From Natronosalvus caseinilyticus (lineage in GTDB: Archaea; Halobacteriota; Halobacteria; Halobacteriales; Natrialbaceae): DNA of 64,000 nucleotides. Of the stretch, positions 8,825 to 17,518 are shown one piece after another. Location: the NCBI RefSeq assembly GCF_017357105.1, contig NZ_CP071596.1, forward strand, positions 3,286,001 to 3,350,000, written 5' to 3'. Under the pieces are notes generated by a model that did not search any database, was not told the origin of the DNA, and worked only from the letters and a program-made list of their open reading frames with translations. Position 1 is the first letter of the stretch. Each line of letters starts with the position of its first letter. Position numbers and translations under genes: made by a program.

Positions 8825-11611
8825 GTGGCTGAGGACGACCAGGCGCCAGCGGCAATCGCGTGTTCGCTGTGTGGCCGCGCGGTCGAGGAGCCGTCGCCCG
8901 GAGAGAAGGCGACGCTCGAGGACGAGGCGACGTTCTGTTCACCGGGTTGTCGGCGCGTCTGGGAGGCGCTCGAGCCGGACCCATCGGCGGATCTCGCGGT
9001 GGAATCGGGACCCCCGAATCTTTCGACCGACGTGCGCGATGAGCCCCTCGAGGCGGCGGACGAAGACGGTGAGTCGGAGGGTCCGCTGAAAGACGCCACG
9101 GGTGAAGCCAAAGAGGCGCTGAGAGACGCCGACGTCGAGAACGAGGGCAGCCCAGACGATGCCGACGGTGACCCAACTGAAGGCGAGAACGAGACCTCGC
9201 CGGAAGCCGAGGCCGACGAAGGGAGCGACCAGGACGACCAGGACGAAGGGGGCGACCAGCGCGACCAGGACGAGGGGGACGAACAGGACGACCGCCCGCC
9301 GATACGCACCCACCTCCGGGTCGACGGCATGCACACCGCCACCTGCGAGGCCTACCTCGAGTCCGTCGCGACCGACCTCGACGGCGTTCTCGAGGCCGAG
9401 GCGAGTTACGTGACGGAGTCGGTTCGCGTCGATCACGATCCGACGGCGGTGGCACCGGAGGAACTTCGGGACGCCCTGAGCATCACGGGGTACACGGCGT
9501 ACCTCCGTGAGGATGCGGGATCACAGATACAGGCGGACCAGACCGGGAAGAGCCGCCGCTCGCGCGAGATGAGCGGCGTCCGCAAGCGACGAACCGACGA
9601 CATGCGCCAGGTCCGGTACGTCCTGGGGGTCGTCTTCGGGTCGTTCCTGCTCTTGCCCTACGTCGTGATGCTCTACCCGTCGTACATGGCGGACATGGCG
9701 CCCATCGGCCCGCTCTCGTCGTTCCAGACGATCTTCACCGACGGCGGCATCATGTTCATGCGGGTCTACTTCGTCCTGACGGGGATCGTCCTCTACGTCA
9801 CCGGAATGCCGCTGCTCCGGGGGGCCTACGTCAGCCTCAAGCTCCGACGCCCGAACACGGACCTCCTCGCGGCGATGACCATCGTCGGTGCCTACCTCTA
9901 CAGCTCCGTCGCCGTCTTCGTGACCAGCCCGAACGTCTACTTCGACCTCGTGCTCGTCGTCGCCTCCGCCGTCATGGGCGCGATCCTCTACGAGTCGATG
10001 GTCAAACAGCGCGCGATGGACCGGCTGACCGAACTCACGATCTCCCAGGTCGACAGCGCACGCCGGTACGAGGCCGACGGCTCGACGACCGACGTCGACG
10101 TTGCCGACCTCGAGGCCGGGGACACCGTCCTCATCAAGCAGGGCGAACGCATCCCGATCGACGGCGTCCTCGCGGAGGGGGCCTGTACGGTCGACGAAGC
10201 GATCGTGACCGGCGAGTCCGTTCCAATCGCCAAGGCGGCAGGCGACGAGGTCGTCGGCGGCTCGATCGTGACTGCGGACGCCGCCGTAATCGAAGTCGAC
10301 GATCGCGGCTCGAGCAGCCTCGAGCGCCTCACCGACACGGTCTGGAACCTCCAGACGGCCGTCCACGGGGCCCAGCGGCGGGTCGACGACCTGGCCGATC
10401 GACTCGTTCGACCGCTCGTCGGCACCGCAATCGTCGCCGGCGTCGTCGCGCTCGTCCTCGGGCGCGGTCCAGGCGAGGCGACCCTCTGGTCGCTGACGGT
10501 CGTCCTGGTCGGCACCCCCTGGCTGCTCGGCGTGGCGACGCCACTATCCATCGCGACGACCATCGAGGCGGTGTTGGAGCGCGGCATCGTCGTCTTCGAC
10601 GAGACCGTCTTCGAGCGGCTCCGAGCGATCGACACGATCGTCTTCGACAAGACCGGAACGCTCACCCGCGGCGAGATGACCGTCCTCGAGGCCGAGGCGC
10701 CCGACGAACTCCTGTCTGCGGCGGGAGCGCTCGAGCAGCGGGCGTCCCACCCCGCTGCGGACGCCATTGCTCGAGCCTACGGCGCGGGCGGGTCCGACTC
10801 GACTGGTACCGACCACGGCGACGACACTGCGACTCGCCCCGACGGCGGCGCAGCCGGCGAACACGCCACTGTGAACCGGGTGTCGGACTTCGAGAGCCAC
10901 GGAAACGCGGTCGAGGGGGCCGTCGGCGACAGTCGCGTGCTCGTCGGCCACCCCGACGCGTTCGTCGACCGGGGATGGACGCTGGGTGCGGACGTCGAAA
11001 CCCGCGCGAGCGAGGCGCGCGGCTTCGGACGCCTCCCCGTCGTCGTCGGTCGAGACGGAACAGCCGAGGGCGTAATCGTCGTCGGCGACGAGGTCCGCGG
11101 CGGCTGGGAGGAGACGCTCTCGGGACTCGAGGCGCGCGGCATGGACGTCGTCGTGTTGACCGGCGACGATCCGGAGGCCACGGACGCGTTCGAGGCTCAC
11201 CCGGCGGTCTCCCACGCGTTTGCGGGCGTCCCACCCGAGGGGAAGGTCGCGACGGTTCGCCACCTCCGGGAACGCGGGCAGGTGGCGATGGTCGGCGACG
11301 GGACGAACGACGCGCCCGCGCTGGCCGAGGCTGACCTCGGGATTTCGCTGGGGAGCGGCACCGACCTGGCCTCCGACGCCTCCGACCTGGCGATCGTGGA
11401 GGACGACCTCGCGTCGATCGAGACGGCGTTCGAACTGGCCGCCGCCGCCCGGAAACGGGTCGAACAAAACGAGCGGCTGGCCTTCTCGTACAACGTGCTC
11501 ACGATCCCCGCCGCCGCTGCAGGACTATTGAACCCGCTCGTGGCGATCCTCGCGAGCGTCGTCGGGCTCGGCCTGCTGGGCGGGAATTGCCTTCGATCGC
11601 TCCTCGAGTAG
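8825..11611 (+). CDS. P1B-type metal-transporting ATPase, FixI/CopA-like, with atypical metal-site residues
   Basis: 928 aa with a GTG start chosen because no start codon lies between it and a CxxC motif at residues 13-16. Residues 13-42 have the CxxC...FCSPGC pattern of the zinc-ribbon-like N-terminal domain of FixI/CcoI ATPases. A very acidic Asp/Glu/Gln-rich linker (about 60-155) follows. An HMA-like domain near 160-230 reads GMHTATC, so the first cysteine of GMxCxxC is lost. Membrane helices, the phosphatase-loop TGES, phosphorylated Asp608 in DKTGTLT and GDGTNDAPAL are intact. The membrane motif normally CPC reads TPW at 564-566. Export of a soft metal is therefore uncertain; the cargo may differ or the protein may serve cytochrome oxidase assembly. 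Confidence 0.88.
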   Translation: MAEDDQAPAAIACSLCGRAVEEPSPGEKATLEDEATFCSPGCRRVWEALEPDPSADLAVESGPPNLSTDVRDEPLEAADEDGESEGPLKDATGEAKEALRDADVENEGSPDDADGDPTEGENETSPEAEADEGSDQDDQDEGGDQRDQDEGDEQDDRPPIRTHLRVDGMHTATCEAYLESVATDLDGVLEAEASYVTESVRVDHDPTAVAPEELRDALSITGYTAYLREDAGSQIQADQTGKSRRSREMSGVRKRRTDDMRQVRYVLGVVFGSFLLLPYVVMLYPSYMADMAPIGPLSSFQTIFTDGGIMFMRVYFVLTGIVLYVTGMPLLRGAYVSLKLRRPNTDLLAAMTIVGAYLYSSVAVFVTSPNVYFDLVLVVASAVMGAILYESMVKQRAMDRLTELTISQVDSARRYEADGSTTDVDVADLEAGDTVLIKQGERIPIDGVLAEGACTVDEAIVTGESVPIAKAAGDEVVGGSIVTADAAVIEVDDRGSSSLERLTDTVWNLQTAVHGAQRRVDDLADRLVRPLVGTAIVAGVVALVLGRGPGEATLWSLTVVLVGTPWLLGVATPLSIATTIEAVLERGIVVFDETVFERLRAIDTIVFDKTGTLTRGEMTVLEAEAPDELLSAAGALEQRASHPAADAIARAYGAGGSDSTGTDHGDDTATRPDGGAAGEHATVNRVSDFESHGNAVEGAVGDSRVLVGHPDAFVDRGWTLGADVETRASEARGFGRLPVVVGRDGTAEGVIVVGDEVRGGWEETLSGLEARGMDVVVLTGDDPEATDAFEAHPAVSHAFAGVPPEGKVATVRHLRERGQVAMVGDGTNDAPALAEADLGISLGSGTDLASDASDLAIVEDDLASIETAFELAAAARKRVEQNERLAFSYNVLTIPAAAAGLLNPLVAILASVVGLGLLGGNCLRSLLE

Positions 11612-11677
11612 GTATTTCGGTCGCTCCGGTCGCTCCTCGAGTAGACGTTCCAGATGCCCCGGTCGCTCCTCGAGTAG
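11597..11677 (+). repeat. 33-bp tandem repeat carrying the ATPase C-terminal codons and stop three times
   Basis: Three identical 15 bp cores start at 11597, 11630 and 11663, exactly 33 bp apart, with diverged filler between. Each core encodes SLLE-stop (preceded by Arg) in the same frame as the ATPase, so the gene's end including TAG occurs three times in phase. Confidence 0.9.
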
Positions 11678-11753
11678 GCGCCCCCTTTCGCCGATTCCCA
11701 CGCAGTGAGAACGTGGCGAACGATTCGAATCTCACGGCAAAATAGAGCCGACG

Positions 11754-12113
11754 ATGGCACCACAAGTCTACGCCAAAATCGGCGGACGGAAAGCCGTCGA
11801 ATCGGTCGTCACGGACTTCTACGACATGGTTCTCGCGGACGATCAGCTCGCGGGCTACTTCGACGGCTACGACATGGAGGAACTGTACGCCCACCAGGTC
11901 CAGTTCATCAGTTCGGTCGCCGGTGGCCCCGTCACGTACACGGGTGCAGACATGCGCGAGGCGCACGCGGACCTGGATCTCGATCCCGCCGACTTCGACG
12001 CCGTCGCAGCCTACCTCGAGACGGCCCTCCTCGAAAACGGCGTCGACGAGGACCACGTCGAGGCGATTCTCGCGGAAGTGGGTGAACTCGAGGAACCGAT
12101 CCTCGGTCGGTAG
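11754..12113 (+). CDS. Group I truncated hemoglobin
   Basis: 119 aa 2-on-2 globin. The pattern F-Y at the B helix (VVTDFYDMVL), the E-helix segment LYAHQVQFISSVAGGPVTYTG and the proximal (F8) histidine in MREAH match the group I family. Expected roles are heme-based O2 or NO binding and detoxification in the cytoplasm. It stands alone, 142 bp behind the ATPase and its tail repeats and 101 bp before the ABC exporter genes. Confidence 0.93.
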   Translation: MAPQVYAKIGGRKAVESVVTDFYDMVLADDQLAGYFDGYDMEELYAHQVQFISSVAGGPVTYTGADMREAHADLDLDPADFDAVAAYLETALLENGVDEDHVEAILAEVGELEEPILGR

Positions 12114-12214
12114 CAGACCCCTCGAGAGCCACGGCCACGAGATGCTCCGGATTCTCTCAGGTAACTGGTATCACCACCAGTACAACCAAATGGCCGTGCT
12201 GAGTAGCCTCGAGT

Positions 12215-13231
12215 ATGGCCGTCATCGAACTCGAGGGGCTCACGAAGGACTACGGCGACGTGCGAGCGGCCGACGACCTCACGCTCACCGTCGACCGCGG
12301 CGAAATCTTCGGCTACCTCGGTCCCAACGGGGCGGGCAAGACCACGACGATTCGCATGCTGCTCGGCTTCATCTCGCCGACGGCAGGATCGGCTCAGGTC
12401 CTCGGCGCGGATATCCGCAACCGGAAGGCATTGCTCGAGGCCCGCCGGCGAATCGGCTACCTCTCGGACGACCCCGGGTTCGACGAGGAGGCGACCGGAA
12501 CTGAAATCCTCGACCTCCACGCCGCGGTGAAAGGGGGCGAGCGCAGGGACGAACTGCTCGAGTTGTTCGACCCGCCGCTCGACCGCCAGGTGCGCGAGTA
12601 CTCCCGCGGGAACGTCCAGAAACTCGGGATCGTCACGACGTTCATGCACGACCCCGACCTCGTGATCCTGGACGAACCGACCAGCGGGCTCGACCCGCTC
12701 ATGAAACAGCGCTTCTCGGAGTTCCTGCGATCAGAGCGGGATCGAGGTGTGACCACGTTCTTCTCCTCGCACATCCTGAGCGAGGTTCGCCGGCTCTGTG
12801 ACCGCGTCGGGATCATCCGCAACGGGCGACTGGTGACCGTGGACCCCATCGAGACCCTGCTGACCCGGAGTGGGAAAGTCGTCCGCATCCACGCCAACGA
12901 CTCGATCCCCGTAGACACGCTCGACCTCGAGGGCGTTCACGGGCTCGAGACGAACGCCAGCGGCGAGGGTGGTGGCGGTGCCGGAGGTACCAACGGACCC
13001 GGAGGTGACAGAGGCGACGATGGCGGCAATGGCGACGGACACAGCGAGGGTAGCCCGGCCGTCGCGAGCGAACAGACGGCGCACTTCACCGAGTGTGCAT
13101 TCACCTTCACCGGCGACATCAACGCCCTGCTCGAGCGCCTCTCGCCGTACGACCTGCTGGACCTCTCGATCGAGGAGGCGCCGCTCGAGGACGTCTTCAT
13201 GCGGTTCTACGGAGGCGAGGACGATGTTTGA
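12215..13231 (+). CDS. ABC-2 type exporter, ATP-binding subunit
   Basis: 338 aa ATPase. Walker A GPNGAGKTT is at 36-44, a YSRGNVQKLGI signature is near 128, and Walker B plus D-loop read LVILDEPTSGLDP. The C-terminal domain contains a Gly/Asp-rich low-complexity insertion at about 248-280 that is not conserved in such proteins. The layout fits CcmA/NatA-type drug, antibiotic or Na+ exporters. It overlaps the permease gene by 8 bp, so the two form a transporter unit. The substrate is unknown. Confidence 0.93.
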   Translation: MAVIELEGLTKDYGDVRAADDLTLTVDRGEIFGYLGPNGAGKTTTIRMLLGFISPTAGSAQVLGADIRNRKALLEARRRIGYLSDDPGFDEEATGTEILDLHAAVKGGERRDELLELFDPPLDRQVREYSRGNVQKLGIVTTFMHDPDLVILDEPTSGLDPLMKQRFSEFLRSERDRGVTTFFSSHILSEVRRLCDRVGIIRNGRLVTVDPIETLLTRSGKVVRIHANDSIPVDTLDLEGVHGLETNASGEGGGGAGGTNGPGGDRGDDGGNGDGHSEGSPAVASEQTAHFTECAFTFTGDINALLERLSPYDLLDLSIEEAPLEDVFMRFYGGEDDV

Positions 13232-14009
13232 ATTCCTCCGGTACGAGGCCCGAAAGCGAGTGAAAGGCAGCCTCTACCTCTCGCTCGGGATGATCGCGCT
13301 GGCCGCGATGATCGTCTGGGTCTATCCGTCCTTCCGGAACTCGTTCCAGGAGGACGAACTCCTCGATGCGTACCCGCCGCAGATCCTCCAGCTGTTCGAC
13401 GTCGAGACGATGGCGTCGCTCGAGGGCTTTCTCGCCTTCGAGTTCTACGTCTTCGGCTGGGTCATCCTCCTCGGACTCTACCTGGCCTACAGCGGCGCCG
13501 GACTGATCGCCGACGACGTCGACCGCGGCCGGATGGACACCATCCTGGCGATGCCGGTTTCGCGACCGCAACTGGTCGTCGAGAAGTTCGCCGCCCTCGC
13601 CGTGCCCATCGTCTCGGTGAACCTCCTCCTCCCGCCGGTGATCCTCGCGGGCGGGTGGCTCATCGACGAGTCGCTCTCCGTGGCGGACGTCTTCGCGGTC
13701 CACCTGCTGTCGATCCCCTACCTTTTCGCCTGCGCCGGGATCGGGCTCTGCTGTTCGGTCGTCTTCGACCGAGTGGGGATCGCCCAGCGCGCCGCCCTCG
13801 GAATCACCTTCGGAATCTTCCTCGTCGAATCGCTGCTCGAGGGAACCGGCTACGAGTTCCTCGGCGCAATCGTCCCGATGCGCTACTACGATCCGAACGA
13901 CGTTCTCCTCCAGGGCGAGTACGACTTCGTCGGCGTCGCGATTCTCGTCGCGATCACGCTCGTCCTAGTTCTCGCCAGCAGCGCCTGGTTCACGCGAAAA
14001 GACGTCTGA
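13224..14009 (+). CDS. ABC-2 type exporter, permease subunit
   Basis: 261 aa membrane protein with six hydrophobic segments. The short cytoplasmic N-terminus (FLRYEARKRVKGSL), the LIADDVDRGRMDTILAMPVSRPQLVVEKF loop and the end SSAWFTRKDV are typical of NosY/ABC-2 permeases. ATG 13224 lies inside the end of the ATPase gene. The stop is one base away from the convergent sulfite-oxidase-like gene. It partners the upstream ATPase; substrate unknown. Confidence 0.92.
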   Translation: MFEFLRYEARKRVKGSLYLSLGMIALAAMIVWVYPSFRNSFQEDELLDAYPPQILQLFDVETMASLEGFLAFEFYVFGWVILLGLYLAYSGAGLIADDVDRGRMDTILAMPVSRPQLVVEKFAALAVPIVSVNLLLPPVILAGGWLIDESLSVADVFAVHLLSIPYLFACAGIGLCCSVVFDRVGIAQRAALGITFGIFLVESLLEGTGYEFLGAIVPMRYYDPNDVLLQGEYDFVGVAILVAITLVLVLASSAWFTRKDV

Positions 14010-14010
14010 T

Positions 14011-14601
14011 CTAGCTGTACCGCTCTTCCTGCCAGGGATCGGCCGTCTCGGAGTACCCCCGTCGTTCCCAGTATCCCAGTTCCGGTTCGGTCAGGAATTC
14101 GACGCCGGTGACCCACTTCGCCCCCTTGTAGGCGTAGCGGTGTGGCGTCACGACTCGAAGTGGCCCACCGTGTTCGCGCGCGATCGGTTCTCCGTCGAAG
14201 GCCCACGCGAAGAGCACCTCGTCGCGGAGGCAGTCCTCGAGCGGGAGGTCCGTCGTGTAGTCGTCGAGGGCCGCGAACATGACGTGGACCGCGTCGTCCG
14301 TCACCCCGGCGCGCTCGGTCAGTTCGGTGAAGGGCACCCCGGTAAATTCGCAGTCGAATTTGCTCCACCCGGTGACGCAGTGAAAGTCCTGGCGCTGGGT
14401 TTCGGCCGGCAGATCGCGGAACTCCTCCCACGTGAACGAGAGGGGGTTCTCGACGGCGCCGGTGACGGTAAACTCCCAGGTGTCGGGGTCCCACGGCGGC
14501 GTCTCGCCCTTCGAGAGGACCGGGAACTTCGACGTCTCGCGCTGTCCGGGCGGCAACCGTTCGTCGCCGAACTCCTGGTAGAGGTTCGTGACGTCCTTCA
14601 T
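14011..14601 (-). CDS. Sulfite oxidase-like molybdopterin oxidoreductase
   Basis: 196 aa protein of the oxidoreductase molybdopterin-binding (YedY/SuoX core) fold. The HCVTGWSKFD segment near residue 70 supplies the cysteine that ligates Mo in this family. Other family segments are GVPFTELTERAGV, DDYTTDLPLEDCLRDEVLFAWAFDGEPI, HGGPLRVVTPHRYAYKGAKWV and the C-terminal GYWERRGYS. The start was set at MKDVTNLYQEF (14601) because the upstream extension to 14814 is basic and would run into the divergent promoter. There is no Tat signal, so it is probably cytoplasmic. The substrate is unknown. Confidence 0.9.
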   Translation of the reverse strand: MKDVTNLYQEFGDERLPPGQRETSKFPVLSKGETPPWDPDTWEFTVTGAVENPLSFTWEEFRDLPAETQRQDFHCVTGWSKFDCEFTGVPFTELTERAGVTDDAVHVMFAALDDYTTDLPLEDCLRDEVLFAWAFDGEPIAREHGGPLRVVTPHRYAYKGAKWVTGVEFLTEPELGYWERRGYSETADPWQEERYS

Positions 14602-14762
14602 CGTCGACTCGTCCGTGCGGGACGACCGTAACCGTACCGCTCGAGGTCGACGGGCGCTCCGTTTCGCGCAGTAAATCCGAGATTCCCCGCCCGTTGACCC
14701 CAATGGAACCGGATGGAACGAACGCCCCAGGGAACCAATCCCTCGGTACCGAGGGATACGCG

Positions 14763-14770
14763 CTTTATAA
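14763..14770 (+). promoter_or_regulatory. TATA-box-like element upstream of the 14802 gene
   Basis: CTTTATAA lies about 35 bp before the ATG, the right place for an archaeal TATA box giving a very short leader. Confidence 0.6.
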
Positions 14771-14801
14771 CCAATACGAACGTGGGCGATGGGGCAATCG
14801 C

Positions 14802-15095
14802 ATGGCGAGTACACAACGACTCACAGAGCGAGAGACGAGTGGCGAGATGGAAACGAAGGGATCCCAGGCCATGGGACCTGCGGTTATGGCTGCAGCCGCG
14901 TCGGTCGGCCTCTCGTGGTACTACTTCTTCGCGCGAGGAGACAAGGAGCGAGGACTCTTCGTCGGCCTCTGGCCACCGACGATCCTGGCGTTCGCGAGCT
15001 ACTTCAACCAGCGGAAAATGACCCAACAACTGGACATGCTGGCGAAGCCGGCCTCGTCGATCAAGAACACGCTCGAGTCGATGATGAGCAAGTAG
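14802..15095 (+). CDS. Conserved haloarchaeal small membrane protein
   Basis: 97 aa, function not recognised. The first 33 residues are polar. Two hydrophobic stretches follow, about 34-52 (AVMAAAASVGLSWYYFFA) and 60-73 (LFVGLWPPTILAFASYF). The C-terminal tail is polar and partly amphipathic. ATG 14802 was chosen over ATG 14694 because a TATA-like box sits between them. It is divergent from the sulfite-oxidase-like gene. Confidence 0.75.
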   Translation: MASTQRLTERETSGEMETKGSQAMGPAVMAAAASVGLSWYYFFARGDKERGLFVGLWPPTILAFASYFNQRKMTQQLDMLAKPASSIKNTLESMMSK

Positions 15096-15184
15096 CGGGC
15101 GCCGACGTTTCTGACGCACGTATTTTTCACCGCTACACCGTCGCGAGCGACTGCACCGTGGACGCCCATTCCCGGCCCCGTCAA

Positions 15185-15192
15185 TCTTAAAT
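15185..15192 (+). promoter_or_regulatory. TATA-box-like element of the 15218 gene
   Basis: CTTAAATA lies 26-33 bp before the ATG, consistent with leaderless transcription. Confidence 0.65.
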
Positions 15193-15217
15193 ACCCCCTC
15201 ACCGAAACCCGAATCAG

Positions 15218-15430
15218 ATGCCGAAAGTAGAGATCACGATACCGGAACATCTCGAGATGCAGATCGCGCAGATGGTGGAACGCGGCGAGTTCGTCAACCG
15301 CGAAGAAGCGATCGAAGACCTGCTCTCGACGGGGATCAAGGCGTACAAGACGAGTGGCCCGATGGACGAGGAGGAACCGGGCCTCGAGAACGACGGGATG
15401 ATGGGCCACGACGACGAGTACGTTTTCTGA
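15218..15430 (+). CDS. Small ribbon-helix-helix-like protein (CopG/Arc type)
   Basis: 70 aa. Residues 1-45 (PKVEITIPEHLEMQIAQMVERGEFVNREEAIEDLLSTGIKAY) have the strand-helix-helix pattern of ribbon-helix-helix proteins: a short beta strand, a helix ending before a glycine, a positional FVNREEAI turn, and a second helix. The C-terminal 25 residues are acidic and methionine-rich. It probably binds DNA as a dimer, or serves as an antitoxin-like regulator, although no toxin gene is adjacent. Typical of short haloarchaeal DUF-class RHH proteins. Confidence 0.8.
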   Translation: MPKVEITIPEHLEMQIAQMVERGEFVNREEAIEDLLSTGIKAYKTSGPMDEEEPGLENDGMMGHDDEYVF

Positions 15431-15462
15431 CTCTCTCCGGTGGCTGTGGTGGCCTCCGACGC

Positions 15463-15475
15463 CGTTTTTTAATTA
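15463..15475 (+). terminator. T-rich terminator
   Basis: A run of six T followed by AATTATA begins 34 bp after the stop of the RHH gene, as expected of archaeal U-tract termination. Confidence 0.55.
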
Positions 15476-15623
15476 TAGTGCAGTGTTCGCTCACGGTCGA
15501 GCCACCGGAATTTCCTGTATTTGGCGTGGTGTGCTCAGCGTGATGTGTTCGACGTGGCGTGCTCGAGAGAATCGCGAGCCTCGGGCGACGGCGAAAACGC
15601 GGATGGCAGGTAGCGGTTGGCAG

Positions 15624-15806
15624 TTAGAACAGACCCATCGGGATCGCGAGAGTGATCGCGACGCCGATGACCATCACGACGAACCCGAACGCCGCATCGC
15701 GCGGCGAGAAGGGGCTCATCGGCGCGGTCGTTCGCTCGTCCTCGAGGTCGTGGCCGACGGTGGCCCCCGAATCCTCGTCGTGGGTGGGTTCCGTCTCGTC
15801 TGTCAT
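15624..15806 (-). CDS. Small single-TM haloarchaeal protein
   Basis: 60 aa. The first 32 residues are highly acidic and polar. Residues 38-58 (AAFGFVVMVIGVAITLAIPMGLF) form one membrane helix that ends the protein, so it is a C-tail-anchored protein with a cytosolic acidic head. A longer reading from 16733 would run antisense to hisF and is not credible. Function unknown. Confidence 0.7.
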   Translation of the reverse strand: MTDETEPTHDEDSGATVGHDLEDERTTAPMSPFSPRDAAFGFVVMVIGVAITLAIPMGLF

Positions 15807-15989
15807 ACGTGAGTGTTTCTGACTCGAGCACTTAAGCGCTACTAGACGACGGAAGAGGGAAGATGGATGGCGGGCGGCGGATGATGAATCACGGATCGTG
15901 AGCGACTGACCATGGACGCTGAGAACGCAGACGCGGGCACCTGCCGTGGTCGAAACCGTCAAACCCCGGTCGGCCCAACCTCGAGTCAG

Positions 15990-16802
15990 ATGCTCACCAA
16001 GCGAATTATCCCGTGTATCGACGTCGACGTCGACGACGACGGGAACCCGGCGGTCTACACCGGCGTTCACTTCGAGGACCTCGAGTACACCGGCGACCCC
16101 GTCGAGATGGCTCGCGCGTACAACGAGGCCGGGGCCGACGAGTTCGTCTTCCTCGACATCACCGCCTCCGCCGAGGGACGGGAGACCATGCTCTCGGTCG
16201 TCGAGCGAGTCGCCGACGAGGTGTTCATCCCGCTGACCGTCGGCGGCGGCATTCGGACCGCCGACGACATCAAGGAGACCCTGCGCGCGGGGGCCGACAA
16301 GGTCTCGATCACCACGGGCGCCCTCGAGCGCCCCGACCTCATAAACGAGGGCGCCCGCGCGTTCGGCAGCCAGTGCATCGTCATCAGCGTCGACGCGCGG
16401 CGACGGTTCGACGAGGGCGGCGAACACTACGTCGACGTCGACGGCGAGTCCTGCTGGTTCGAGTGCACGAAGAAAGGGGGCCGCGAGAGGACCGGCATCG
16501 ACGTCGTCAAGTGGGCCCAGGAGGCTCAGTCTCGAGGCGCCGGCGAACTGTTCGTCAACTCGATCGATGCCGACGGGACGAAAGACGGCTACGACGTGCC
16601 TCTGATGAAGGCCGTCTCCGAGGCGGTCGACACGCCGGTCATCGCCTCCTCGGGCTGTGGCGGTCCCGAGGACATGTACGAGGTGTTCACCGAGGCAGAC
16701 GCCGATGCCGGCCTCGCGGCTTCCATCTTCCACTTCGGAGAGTACTCGATCGAGGAAGTCAAGCGCTACCTCGACGAGCGCGACGTGCCGGTCAGGCTGT
16801 AA
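15990..16802 (+). CDS. hisF: Imidazole glycerol phosphate synthase, cyclase subunit
   Basis: 270 aa TIM barrel that uses ammonia from HisH to close the imidazole ring and release [18 protein letters not shown] with catalytic Asp11, the second catalytic Asp in VISVDARR near 131, LTVGGGIRT and [13 protein letters not shown] are visible. The start at MLTKRII (15990) fits all HisF proteins; the ATG at 15912 would add 26 non-conserved residues. No other his gene is adjacent, the scattered arrangement normal in haloarchaea. Confidence 0.97.
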   Translation: MLTKRIIPCIDVDVDDDGNPAVYTGVHFEDLEYTGDPVEMARAYNEAGADEFVFLDITASAEGRETMLSVVERVADEVFIPLTVGGGIRTADDIKETLRAGADKVSITTGALERPDLINEGARAFGSQCIVISVDARRRFDEGGEHYVDVDGESCWFECTKKGGRERTGIDVVKWAQEAQSRGAGELFVNSIDADGTKDGYDVPLMKAVSEAVDTPVIASSGCGGPEDMYEVFTEADADAGLAASIFHFGEYSIEEVKRYLDERDVPVRL

Positions 16803-17077
16803 CGGCTCGCAGTCACCGCCGTCACTTTCAGGACTGAACGATCGCGTTCGATTTCAGGTCGTATTCGGTGTCTCGAGGCGGCGCAGGCATCGCGTCGGTA
16901 CCTCGAGTTGAGCGATCCAGGTCGGCCGACGCTGTTCGCACGGCTCGCTTGGGTCATCCGGATGGTTCAGTTCGTAGACTCGCACGGTTTGCCTGACTCG
17001 AGTCGTCCGACTCACAGCTCACGACGGACCACGTGCTACCAGTCCGTCGAACCAGGTTGAGAACAGCAGCGAGATCC

Positions 17078-17362
17078 TCAAACCGCCGCTTCGAACGCGT
17101 CGCGGAACGCCGCCGTCTTCGACCGAACGTCGCCGGCCGCCTCCTCGAGCGCGTCGAGCGGTTCGACGTCGCCCTCGGTCTTGATCGTCAGGATGGGATC
17201 GGTCTGACCGCCCGACTGTTCTGGGTTCATGTCGTACGTTGCCGCGCTCACGTCGTCGTGCTCGAGCAACGCACCCTTGAGTACGTTCATAAACGTGTGA
17301 TCCTCGCCGACGATTTCGATCGAGAGTTCGTTCTCGCTGCTCTCGGTGACCCGCAGTTCCAT
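17078..17362 (-). CDS. rpoL: DNA-directed RNA polymerase subunit L
   Basis: 94 aa, the normal length for archaeal RpoL (the AC19/Rpb11 homologue), which pairs with subunit D in polymerase assembly. The conserved core [27 protein letters not shown] followed by [20 protein letters not shown] is clear. The start was placed at [17 protein letters not shown] (17362) because the 34-residue upstream extension is basic and unconserved. It converges with hisF across 275 bp without visible features. Confidence 0.96.
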   Translation of the reverse strand: MELRVTESSENELSIEIVGEDHTFMNVLKGALLEHDDVSAATYDMNPEQSGGQTDPILTIKTEGDVEPLDALEEAAGDVRSKTAAFRDAFEAAV

Positions 17363-17518
17363 GTCCCACTCTCCGGCCGTTGGCCGCTTGTACCTTTCGA
17401 AGCCGCTGGCATCGGCCTCACTCGTCGGCTGCCGCGGCTCCCCTCGCCACAAACCAGACGGCACTTGAGCCCCTGTAAAGAGGGAAATCCCTATACGGCT
17501 CCCCCCTTACCAGCAGAT

